From contig JAKQKW010000452.1 in the NCBI GenBank assembly GCA_029560455.1, positions 1 to 15,773 of the forward strand: 15,773 bases of DNA. The letters are read 5' to 3'. How positions within the stretch are numbered: position 1 is the stretch's first letter; each line of letters opens with the position of its first letter. The notes under the pieces were generated by a model, which worked only from the letters and a program-made list of their open reading frames with translations, was not told the DNA's origin and searched no databases. This DNA comes from Candidatus Rifleibacteriota bacterium (GTDB taxonomy: Bacteria; Riflebacteria; Ozemobacteria; Ozemobacterales; Ozemobacteraceae). Shown one piece after another: positions 8,757 through 15,490 of the stretch. The translations under genes and the position numbers were made by a program.

Positions 8757-10844
8757 ATGCAGCAACTCGAAAATATGCGACGAGTCAGAAACATCGGAAT
8801 TATCGCCCACATCGACGCTGGTAAGACCACCACTACCGAGCGCATTCTCTACTTCACCGGCAAAAATTACAAGATCGGTGAAACTCACGACGGTACCGCC
8901 ACCATGGACTGGATGATCCAGGAACAGGAACGCGGCATTACCATCACCAGCGCCGCCACCAAATGTCTCTGGCAGAACTGCGCAATCAACATCATCGACA
9001 CACCAGGGCACGTCGACTTCACTGCTGAAGTCGAACGCTCGCTGCGCGTTCTTGATGGCTGCGTCGTGCTGCTCTGTGCCGTTGCTGGCGTACAGCCGCA
9101 GTCAGAAACCGTCTGGCGCCAGGCCGACAAGTATCGCGTGCCGAGAATGGTTTTCGTCAACAAGATGGACCGCACCGGTGCCAACTTTGATCGCGTCGTC
9201 ACCCAGATCAAAGAAAGACTCAAAGCCCAGCCAGTGGTTCTTACTCTGCCGATCGGCAGCGAAGAAAACTATCAGGGCCATATCGATCTCGTTAATATGA
9301 GAGCCCGCATCTGGGCTCCTTCAGAAAAAGACCCGGCCGGTCAGATGATTGAATCAGAAATTCCGTCAGGCCTGCAGGCCGCCGCTGCCGAAGCTCATCA
9401 TCAACTGGTCGACACTCTCGCCACCTGCAACGACGAAATTCTTGAACGCTACATGGCTGAAGAGCCGATCGAAGTAGAGCTGATCACCAGAGCCCTGCGC
9501 TCAGCCACGATTGACGGAAAAGTAGTGCCGGTACTCTGCGGCTCTGCCTTCCGCAACAAGGGTGTTCAGGCACTTCTCGACGCGATTGTCGCCTACCTGC
9601 CGTCACCGCTCGATATTCCGGCTTCCATTGCCTTCAATCAGGTTACTGACGAAGAACTTACCATTGCCGCCGACCCGAACCTGCCGCTGGCCGCTATGGC
9701 CTTCAAGGTCGCATCGATGCCGCATATCGGCAAACTAGTCTATACCCGCATCTATGCTGGCACCCTCAATGTCGGCGACCAGATTTATAACGTCACCCGC
9801 GGCACTAAAGAGCGCGTCGGCAGAATTCTGCAGATGCACGCCAACCAGCGCCAGGATCTTGAAACCGCCCAGGCTGGTGATATCGTGGCTATCGTCGGCA
9901 TGAAGCGCATTGGCACCGGTGACACTCTGGCGCATGATAAAGATGCGCCGGTTCTCGAAAAGATCACTTTCCCCGAAACTGTCATTTCGGTCGCCATCGA
10001 GCCAAAAACCAAGGCCGATCTGACTAAACTCAGCACCGTCCTGCATACCCTGATGGACGAAGACCCGACTTTCAAAGCTTCTATGGATGAAGAAACCGGT
10101 GAAACAATCATCGCCGGTATGGGTGAGCTGCATCTAGAAATCATCGTCGACCGCATTCTGCGTGAATTCAACGTACAGGCAACTGTAGGTGCTCCGCAGG
10201 TTGCTTACCGTGAAGGCATCAAAAAAGGCGTGCCGACTGAAGGCAAATGCGCCAAGCAGACCGGCGGCCGCGGCCAGTATGGCCATGTAATCATGGAAAT
10301 AGAACCACTGCCACGCGGCGGCGGCTTCATTTTTGAAACCAACGTCAAAGGCGGCACCGTGCCTTCGACCTTCTTCCCGGCTGTTGAACAGGGTGTTCGC
10401 GCCGCACTCAGCGAAGGTCCGCTCGCCAAAAAACCGGTTACCGATGTTAAAGTCACTCTGCTCGACGGTTCATACCACGAAGTCGACAGCAGTATCATCG
10501 CTTTCAGAACCGCAGCCATCGAAGCCATGAAAACCGGCCTGGCCAAGGCTTCACCGATGATGCTCGAACCATACACCCGTGTCGAAATTGAAACTCCCGA
10601 ACAGTATCTCGGCGATATCATCGGCAATATCAATTCACGCCGCGGTAAGGTGGTCAACATGGAAATGCGCGCCGACATGCGCACGATTGAATGCCATGTG
10701 CCACTCGCCGAAATGTTCAACTATTCGACGCATCTGCGCTCACTCTCACAGGGCCGCGCCAGCTTCAGCATGGAAGTAATGCACTATGTCGAAGTTCCCG
10801 AAAGCGTCGCCACCAAAATTCTGCGCCCAACCAAAGACAAATAA
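8757..10844 (+). CDS. fusA: Translation elongation factor G
   Basis: EF-G is the cytosolic GTPase that drives tRNA-mRNA translocation on the ribosome and, with RRF, ribosome recycling. At 695 residues it has the usual length. The GTPase motifs are intact: AHIDAGKT (17-24), RGITITSAA (switch region), DTPGHVD (81-87, catalytic His85), NKMD (135-138) and CGSAF. Domain IV retains the tip motif YHEVDSS with His574, equivalent to E. coli His583, and domain V ends with the usual Ser/Met-rich GRASFSME. The start uses AAGGA (8741-8745) 11 nt upstream; the internal ATG at 8775 has no comparable site. The gene stands alone with its own promoter and terminator and lacks rpsL, rpsG or tuf neighbours. It could therefore be a second EF-G paralogue, though all motifs are of the translocating class. 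Confidence 0.97.
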   Translation: MQQLENMRRVRNIGIIAHIDAGKTTTTERILYFTGKNYKIGETHDGTATMDWMIQEQERGITITSAATKCLWQNCAINIIDTPGHVDFTAEVERSLRVLDGCVVLLCAVAGVQPQSETVWRQADKYRVPRMVFVNKMDRTGANFDRVVTQIKERLKAQPVVLTLPIGSEENYQGHIDLVNMRARIWAPSEKDPAGQMIESEIPSGLQAAAAEAHHQLVDTLATCNDEILERYMAEEPIEVELITRALRSATIDGKVVPVLCGSAFRNKGVQALLDAIVAYLPSPLDIPASIAFNQVTDEELTIAADPNLPLAAMAFKVASMPHIGKLVYTRIYAGTLNVGDQIYNVTRGTKERVGRILQMHANQRQDLETAQAGDIVAIVGMKRIGTGDTLAHDKDAPVLEKITFPETVISVAIEPKTKADLTKLSTVLHTLMDEDPTFKASMDEETGETIIAGMGELHLEIIVDRILREFNVQATVGAPQVAYREGIKKGVPTEGKCAKQTGGRGQYGHVIMEIEPLPRGGGFIFETNVKGGTVPSTFFPAVEQGVRAALSEGPLAKKPVTDVKVTLLDGSYHEVDSSIIAFRTAAIEAMKTGLAKASPMMLEPYTRVEIETPEQYLGDIIGNINSRRGKVVNMEMRADMRTIECHVPLAEMFNYSTHLRSLSQGRASFSMEVMHYVEVPESVATKILRPTKDK

Positions 10845-10856
10845 GGTTTAATTGTG

Positions 10857-10890
10857 AAAATGCCGGTCTGCAACCGCAGACCGGCATTTT
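10857..10890. terminator. Bidirectional intrinsic terminator between fusA and the envelope operon
   Basis: AAAATGCCGGTCTGC (10857-10871) pairs perfectly with GCAGACCGGCATTTT (10876-10890) around an AACC tetraloop. The A-tract on one side and T-tract on the other give a U-tail in both directions. It begins 12 nt after the fusA stop and ends 20 nt from the stop of the convergent minus-strand gene, so it serves both. Confidence 0.9.
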
Positions 10891-10910
10891 GCATTTAGAA
10901 TGTCAGATTC

Positions 10911-11369
10911 TTACTTGCTCAAAGGCGCAGTTGCAGACGCGGTGCCGCATGAACCATCGCGTTTCTGCAGTCTCTGACCATTACCCTGACCAGCGCCCCT
11001 GCCGCGACCTCTGCCGTTGCCATTTTTCTGGCAGCCCGCACTGCAGCTACTCTTGCACTGCCCCTGGCCGAGGCCATTCTTCAGCCCGTTTCCCTTGCCC
11101 TGACCCAGATTTGCATTGCGTTTCTGGCGGTTACCAGATTTGGCTCCAAAGCCGGTTCCGTCTTTCGGCTGCGGTTTGCTGCCATCACCATAGCCACGAC
11201 CCTCGCCTGTGCAGGTGGATGGGCGATTCTGAACGATCGTTGAAGAACTGGAGTCCGAATTTGAAGTTATAACAGTCTGGCTCTGTGTAGAGCTGTCTGA
11301 AGTCTGAGCCATAACGACACCAAGACCAAGCAACACAGTTACGATCATTACAATACTGAGCTTTTTCAT
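10911..11369 (-). CDS. Small secreted Gly/Asn/Gln/Arg-rich protein with five cysteines
   Basis: This is a 152-residue protein of no recognised family. Residues 1-21 form a Sec signal (MKKLSIVMIVTVLLGLGVVMA). A Ser/Thr-rich stretch (~22-52) follows, then a basic low-complexity region rich in Gly, Asn, Gln, Arg and Lys with a run GNGRGRGRGAGQGNG. Five Cys occur, three of them in C-x3-C-x3-C, and the last in KRDGSCGT near the C-terminus. A strong GGAGG (11377-11381) lies 7 nt before the ATG. It is second in the operon, 38 nt after the lipoprotein gene, with the bidirectional terminator downstream, so its transcription should come from the sigma-54 promoter at 12140-12155. It occupies the place of zraP in the Zra system but has no evident ZraP sequence features. 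The Cys and basic Gly-rich character may suit metal or surface interaction; this is inference. Confidence 0.8.
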   Translation of the reverse strand: MKKLSIVMIVTVLLGLGVVMAQTSDSSTQSQTVITSNSDSSSSTIVQNRPSTCTGEGRGYGDGSKPQPKDGTGFGAKSGNRQKRNANLGQGKGNGLKNGLGQGQCKSSCSAGCQKNGNGRGRGRGAGQGNGQRLQKRDGSCGTASATAPLSK

Positions 11370-11407
11370 AGACCTACCTCCGTTTGATTTTGTCGATACA
11401 GGTTAAT

Positions 11408-12100
11408 TCACTTGTTGCGTCCGTAGCGATAGCGCTTCTGCTGCCCCTGCCGGTCAGTAAATTCCAGATCGCCATCACTGGCCCAGCGGCCCTGATAAAC
11501 TTCTGAACTGTCTCTGACGATCGTCAGACTGCCATCATCAAGTTCAGTTATTACAAGCTGCATTCCAGACCTGGTATTGCGCAGAGTTGCCAGCGGTGCC
11601 CCTTCTGCACTGCCAAAAGTTACCTGCCATTCAACGCCGTCAACAGTAATGGTCGTCGGCATGCCATCAGCAGCAGGAGCCGGTGTAGTAATTACCGTGC
11701 CATTACCGCGGGTGATCTGCAGGGAACCATCGGCCTGCTTCACGACACTGCACTGCTCTGTACCAACCGTTACCCCGTCAGCGCTGACAACCGTATTACA
11801 ACTGCCATCACCTCTGCGAAGCCCCATACCACCGTTCGCACCCTGCACCTGGTAATTGCGACCGCGATAACGCTTAGAACCACTCAGACCTTCGGTTACG
11901 GCTCTCAGACTCACGCCTTCATCGGCGCTGATTACCGAAGCGGCGAGGGTGCGATCAACCAGAAGACTGGCTTCAATTGCGGCAATCTCTTCATCCGGCG
12001 GCGTATATGCAAGATCAGACGAACCAGAACCATTACTGGCACAACCGGTGAAAAGAGCCATCAACGACATCATTGCGACGAACAGAATCAGTTTTTTCAA
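11408..12100 (-). CDS. Envelope lipoprotein with TTG start, sigma-54-controlled
   Basis: This protein is 230 residues long and of no recognised family. Residues 1-20 are a lipoprotein signal with lipobox LFTG-C20. The mature part begins with a Ser/Gly linker, then has an acidic helical stretch, a GANGGMGLRRGDGSC block near 88-102, and a C-terminal region of short beta-like repeats (DGSLQITRGNG, DGSLTIVRDSS) that looks all-beta. I chose TTG 12098-12100 because GGAGG (12109-12113) sits 8 nt upstream and the lipoprotein signal starts exactly there. The longer ATG frame to 12325 would cross the promoter and the palindromes. It is first in the operon with the Cys-rich protein. A -24/-12 promoter lies just upstream, so expression should depend on sigma-54 and an activator, most simply the one encoded at 14081. 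Confidence 0.85.
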   Translation of the reverse strand: MKKLILFVAMMSLMALFTGCASNGSGSSDLAYTPPDEEIAAIEASLLVDRTLAASVISADEGVSLRAVTEGLSGSKRYRGRNYQVQGANGGMGLRRGDGSCNTVVSADGVTVGTEQCSVVKQADGSLQITRGNGTVITTPAPAADGMPTTITVDGVEWQVTFGSAEGAPLATLRNTRSGMQLVITELDDGSLTIVRDSSEVYQGRWASDGDLEFTDRQGQQKRYRYGRNK

Positions 12101-12108
12101 TTTAATAA

Positions 12109-12113
12109 CCTCC
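12109..12113 (-). promoter_or_regulatory. GGAGG ribosome binding site deciding the TTG start
   Basis: GGAGG on the minus strand lies 8 nt upstream of TTG at 12100, the optimal spacing. No ATG downstream in frame has a comparable site before the lipobox, so this fixes the start. Confidence 0.8.
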
Positions 12114-12139
12114 GGTGATTTTGCGAACAAACATGTCAT

Positions 12140-12155
12140 TGCAACGGCCATGCCA
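12140..12155 (-). promoter_or_regulatory. Sigma-54 (-24/-12) promoter of the lipoprotein operon
   Basis: On the minus strand TGGCATGGCCGTTGCA matches the consensus TGGCAC-N5-TTGCW at all but one position. The invariant GG and GC are separated by exactly 10 nt. Transcription would start near 12129, giving a ~29-nt leader that contains GGAGG. Confidence 0.85.
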
Positions 12156-12181
12156 GGATTTCTCAATACTGACAAAATCCT
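12155..12181. repeat. Inverted repeat abutting the -24 element
   Basis: AGGATTT (12155-12161) and AAATCCT (12175-12181) form a perfect 7-bp inverted repeat with a 13-nt spacer, placed right next to the sigma-54 promoter. It may be a binding site for an extra regulator, or chance. Confidence 0.3.
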
Positions 12182-12241
12182 CTCTCTAAGCAGGTTTAAG
12201 AAAAATACCCCAATAAGTATGAGTATTTGACGCCAAAATGA

Positions 12242-12257
12242 GTGCAAGATCTTGCAC
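12242..12257. promoter_or_regulatory. Upstream activating palindrome, copy 1
   Basis: GTGCAAGATCTTGCAC is a perfect 16-bp palindrome. Its centre is ~120 bp upstream of the predicted start for the lipoprotein operon, typical for NtrC-family enhancers. It is the likely binding site for the activator encoded at 14081-15424; that link is inferred. Confidence 0.7.
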
Positions 12258-12264
12258 CCGAAAA

Positions 12265-12280
12265 GTGCAAAGCATTGCAC
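12265..12280. promoter_or_regulatory. Upstream activating palindrome, copy 2
   Basis: GTGCAAAGCATTGCAC has the same half-sites as copy 1 (GTGCAA-N4-TTGCAC). The centres are 23 bp apart, about two helical turns, which puts both on nearly the same DNA face, as expected for cooperative binding of an AAA+ activator. Centre at about -143. Confidence 0.7.
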
Positions 12281-12481
12281 GCCATGGCAAAAAAGTAATT
12301 TCAGAATCTGTTTTATAGACCCCATTTAAAAGCCTGTTTCTGCAATATTCCAACGCCTGTTCCGCTGATATCCATAGTTTCCGGTTTACCTGCGACTGCG
12401 TGCGGTACAGCCTGAACAGAAGGTTTTTATTGATTCCTGCATAAATAAAGCCGGATGTTGTGGTGGGTAGGCACGGGGAGA

Positions 12482-12546
12482 AGTCGGGATTGCTTTTTCG
12501 TAAGCTTGTGAGCGAAGCGAATCGCTGGAGAAAAAGCAACCCGACT
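12482..12546. repeat. 65-nt bulged inverted repeat
   Basis: AGTCGGG-A-TTGCTTTTTC (12482-12499) pairs over 17 bp with GAAAAAGCAACCCGACT (12530-12546), with one bulged A. Inside, AGCGA (12511-12515) and TCGCT (12522-12526) form a second stem. No T-tract follows. The layered structure fits a REP-like or other dispersed intergenic repeat, or an insulating hairpin upstream of the kinase promoter. Confidence 0.55.
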
Positions 12547-12610
12547 GATAGACCGGGCCGCCGAACCGGGTAAACCGATTTTGATTTTACAGTCATCAAT
12601 AATACATATC

Positions 12611-12626
12611 TGGAACAGAATTTGCT
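12611..12626 (+). promoter_or_regulatory. Sigma-54 (-24/-12) promoter of the kinase-activator operon
   Basis: TGGAACAGAATTTGCT matches TGGCAC-N5-TTGCW at all but one defined position, with GG and GC exactly 10 nt apart. Transcription would start near 12637, 38 nt before the kinase ATG. It implies autoregulation through sigma-54. Confidence 0.7.
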
Positions 12627-12674
12627 GATTGATACGCGCAGGGATTACAATCTTGGAAACAAATAAGGGTCATT

Positions 12675-14084
12675 ATGCTCAACATGAATTCAAATTCTGA
12701 CAGGCACGAAAGTAAACAAAACCCGGGTGCAGCATCACGGAAGCTTGTATTGGCTCTCACCCCGGTTCTGATAATTGCATCAGGCATTCTGGCTTTTATT
12801 CTCTCAGGCTGGAACGCCAGTCGCATTGCACCACTGCGACAGTGGGGCGCCGAACGCGATGGCAAAGAGCTTTACACAGAGATAATTCACGAGGGCCCGA
12901 TGTCGCCAGGTCAACTTCTGCAGCAGCCAGAAGAACTCGCAGTTCTTGTTGCCTCGTTTCCACAGGTTACAGCAGCCTTTATTATGCAGGGTTCAGAAGT
13001 CGTTGCGAGTTATTCCAAGCTTCCGGAGTTCGAACTGCCGACCGAACAACTGCCGAACGAAACCGGCGCCACTGTGCTGAATGAGCAGTTTTCGCTTTAT
13101 CGCCGCTTTTTCGGGCCGGGCGCAACCGGTGAAAACGGTAAACGCAGATCACATGATGGCAACGGTGGAGGAAGTGGCAGAGGCCCGCGCTGGATGAGGT
13201 CAGACACTGAACCCATTGATCAGACCACGGCATTGAGTTCCGGCCAGATGCCAAGAATGAGTATTGTGTTCGTATTCCGGAATTCAGACAAACAGCTGAT
13301 TATGCCGCTTGTTTACCAGAAATGGCTCTGGCCGGCTGTATGGCTTACCCTGACCCTTCTCTGGGGCCTGGTTCTGTTGCTTCAAAGAAGAACCGACAGC
13401 CTTAAGGCACAAATTCAGAAAGAATCGCATCTCTCAACAATCGGCCAGATGTCGGCAAGGCTGGCCCATGAAATTCGCAACCCGCTCGGAGCAATTCGCG
13501 GTATGGCTCAGATTCTGCAAAAAAAGCTCACCGACGAGAATCAGCTTGCCATGGTCAGAACCATCGAACAGGAAACTTTTCGTCTCGACAGTCTTACCAG
13601 TGGTATTCTCGACTTCTCGCGCCAGCCAGTTATCAAGCTCGCAGAAATTGATATCGGCAAAGTTATTGGCGAGACTCTCTCGCTCTTCCAACAACAAAAC
13701 CCCGAAGTGAAATTTGATTTAAAGACACCTGAGAATCCAGCTTTGTGCATTGGCGACGAAAATGCCATCAGACAGGTGTTTTTGAATCTTCTGAAGAATG
13801 CTGCCGACGCAACAGAGACAGAAAAACTGCCAATAAGCATCGAAGTTAGCCAGGCAGAGCAGAATGTAAGCATAAGAGTCATAAATGCCGGTGAACCCAT
13901 GTCAGAAAAAAGGCTCGAAGAAATTTTCGAGCCCTTTGTTTCTTCCAAAGCTCATGGCTACGGCCTCGGGCTGCCAATCAGCCGCAAACTGGCCGTTTCC
14001 ATGGGCGGCGATCTTCGCCTTTACAATGGCGCTGATCGTTCCATCGTTGCAGAATTCAGCCTGCCGCAGGTAAATAAAGCATGA
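12675..14084 (+). CDS. Membrane sensor histidine kinase, ZraS/NtrB-like
   Basis: This kinase has 469 residues. TM1 spans ~24-46 and TM2 ~217-236, enclosing a ~170-residue periplasmic sensor of no recognised family. The sensor contains a Gly-rich insert (GNGGGSGRGPRW, ~160-172). No HAMP or PAS domain is evident: TM2 leads through a short linker into the dimerisation helix HEIRNPLGAIRG, with phospho-acceptor His265. The ATPase domain has the N box NLLKNAADAT, the F box EPFVSS and a GYGLGLPIS G2 box, so it should be active. It would autophosphorylate and pass phosphate to the adjacent regulator. AAGGG (12665-12669) lies 5 nt before the ATG. The layout resembles ZraS/HydH-type kinases. The signal is unknown; the divergent envelope operon suggests an envelope or metal cue, by inference. 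Confidence 0.93.
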   Translation: MLNMNSNSDRHESKQNPGAASRKLVLALTPVLIIASGILAFILSGWNASRIAPLRQWGAERDGKELYTEIIHEGPMSPGQLLQQPEELAVLVASFPQVTAAFIMQGSEVVASYSKLPEFELPTEQLPNETGATVLNEQFSLYRRFFGPGATGENGKRRSHDGNGGGSGRGPRWMRSDTEPIDQTTALSSGQMPRMSIVFVFRNSDKQLIMPLVYQKWLWPAVWLTLTLLWGLVLLLQRRTDSLKAQIQKESHLSTIGQMSARLAHEIRNPLGAIRGMAQILQKKLTDENQLAMVRTIEQETFRLDSLTSGILDFSRQPVIKLAEIDIGKVIGETLSLFQQQNPEVKFDLKTPENPALCIGDENAIRQVFLNLLKNAADATETEKLPISIEVSQAEQNVSIRVINAGEPMSEKRLEEIFEPFVSSKAHGYGLGLPISRKLAVSMGGDLRLYNGADRSIVAEFSLPQVNKA

Positions 14085-15424
14085 AAAAAGATACTCGCGA
14101 TACGATTCTGGTAGTAGATGACGAGTCTTCATTCAGAAGTATGCTGAGCACCGTTCTCGCCGATGCCGGTTTCGAGGTTCTGGCAGCGGGTTCAGGTCGC
14201 GAAGCTCTCGAAATCATTCTCAGACGGGCAATAGATCTGGCCGTTCTCGATCTGGTAATGCCTGGCATCGACGGCCGCGAGCTGATGCACCGGCTGCACG
14301 AGAAGATTCCGGGCCTGCCGGTGATTTTTCTGACCGCACATGGCTCGATTCCATCGGCTGTAGAAGCCATCAAAGAAGGGGCTTCCGATTATCTCACCAA
14401 GCCGCTTCCACACATTGACGACCTGGTTATTACCGTCAACCGCGTTCTCGACCTGCATCGCCTTAAAAATCAGCAGCGCCATAAAATGGCCCTCAGAAAT
14501 AACATCGACCCGTTTCCCTGCGCTTCGCCAAAAATGAAAAAGCTTCTGGAAACGGCGGCGAAAGTTGCCGGCACCGATGTTACCGTACTGATAACCGGTG
14601 AATCGGGTACAGGCAAAGAGCGCATGGCCGAATTCATTCACATGCACAGTCAGAGGGCTGCAGCCGAAATGGTCTCGGTCAACTGTGCCGCCATTGTAGA
14701 AACCCTTCTTGAAAGTGAATTGTTCGGCCATGAGAAGGGTGCTTTTACCGGTGCCTCAGAAAGAAAAGCGGGGCAGTTCGAACTTGCCGACAATTCAACA
14801 CTCTTTCTCGACGAGATCGGCGAAATGTCGATCAATCTGCAGCCAAAACTGCTGCGCGCCCTTCAGGAAAAGGAATTCCGACGTGTCGGCGGCGCTCAGA
14901 TGATCAAGTTCAATGCCCGCCTGATCGCAGCAACCAACCGTGACCTGAAAGCACATTGCCAGGCCGGGGCGTTCAGAGAAGACCTTTATTATCGCATTTC
15001 CGTATTCAGCATTCACATTCCTCCGCTCAGAGAAAGGCCCGAAGACGTGATTTTTCTCGCAGAAAAATTTGCTGCCGAGGCCGCTCAACGCTTTGGCAAG
15101 CAAGCGCCACAACTCAGTCAGGAAACAAAAGACGCCCTGCTGAGCTACGAATGGCCCGGCAATATCAGAGAACTCGGCAACATCATCGAAGCCTCGGTAT
15201 TGCTTTGTGAAGAAGATGTTCTCAAACCCGAGAACCTGCACGGGCTTGGAAAACAGCCACAAAGTGAGGCAAAAGCGGGCACTCTTGAAGAGGCTGAGAA
15301 GAAAGCCCTTGTCGAAGCTCTCGCCAGATTCGATGGCAACCGGATTCAGACAGCGGAGTATCTCGGCATGAGCCGCCGCAACCTTATCTACAAACTTAAA
15401 AAACACGGTCTGCTCAGTCGTTAA
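14081..15424 (+). CDS. NtrC-family sigma-54-dependent response regulator
   Basis: This regulator has 447 residues and three complete domains. The receiver (1-120) has D13/D14, phospho-acceptor D57, T85 and K107. The AAA+ domain (~150-390) has Walker A GESGTGK (173-179), GAFTGA (220-225, the sigma-54 contact loop) and Walker B LFLDE (241-245). A Fis-type helix-turn-helix at ~404-447 has recognition helix GMSRRNLIYKLKK. All residues needed for phosphorylation, ATP hydrolysis and sigma-54 contact are present. Its ATG overlaps the kinase stop as ATGA, so translation is probably coupled. It is the obvious activator for the two -24/-12 promoters in 12101-12674. The tandem palindromes are its likely enhancer. 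Confidence 0.97.
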   Translation: MKKDTRDTILVVDDESSFRSMLSTVLADAGFEVLAAGSGREALEIILRRAIDLAVLDLVMPGIDGRELMHRLHEKIPGLPVIFLTAHGSIPSAVEAIKEGASDYLTKPLPHIDDLVITVNRVLDLHRLKNQQRHKMALRNNIDPFPCASPKMKKLLETAAKVAGTDVTVLITGESGTGKERMAEFIHMHSQRAAAEMVSVNCAAIVETLLESELFGHEKGAFTGASERKAGQFELADNSTLFLDEIGEMSINLQPKLLRALQEKEFRRVGGAQMIKFNARLIAATNRDLKAHCQAGAFREDLYYRISVFSIHIPPLRERPEDVIFLAEKFAAEAAQRFGKQAPQLSQETKDALLSYEWPGNIRELGNIIEASVLLCEEDVLKPENLHGLGKQPQSEAKAGTLEEAEKKALVEALARFDGNRIQTAEYLGMSRRNLIYKLKKHGLLSR

Positions 15425-15490
15425 CTGCAACAAGCCTCTGGCGTGAAAAACCCGGCAGTTCTCTGAGCAGTATTTCGAAAAACTGCAATC

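Larger units (their letters stand above)
12101..12674. other. Long divergent control region of the envelope operon and the kinase operon
   Basis: This 574-nt stretch holds no gene I can support. It contains a minus-strand sigma-54 promoter, two tandem 16-bp palindromes, a 65-nt bulged inverted repeat, and a plus-strand sigma-54 promoter. The middle portion (about 12300-12470) shows nothing I can identify. Confidence 0.75.

Noticed and set aside
10911..11369. zraP as the identity of the small secreted protein
   Set aside because: Position and control match, but I see no ZraP-like His-rich or helical repeat sequence; the protein is Gly/Asn/Gln/Arg-rich with Cys.
12101..12325. N-terminal 75-residue extension of the lipoprotein frame from an ATG at 12325
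   Set aside because: It crosses the sigma-54 promoter and both palindromes, has no ribosome binding site, and puts a lipoprotein signal in the middle of the protein.
12482..12546. Integron attC site
   Set aside because: The arms lack GTTRRRY/RYYYAAC boxes in the proper order, and there is no cassette or integrase nearby.
12186..12599. 137-residue minus-strand frame in the control region
   Set aside because: It spans the inverted repeat and palindromes, shows no domain or signal, and has no convincing ribosome binding site.
15467..15486. GCAGTATTTCGAAAAACTGC as a terminator between the convergent activator and thioesterase genes
   Set aside because: AT-rich near-palindrome with a mismatch, no loop and no T-tract; too weak to call.
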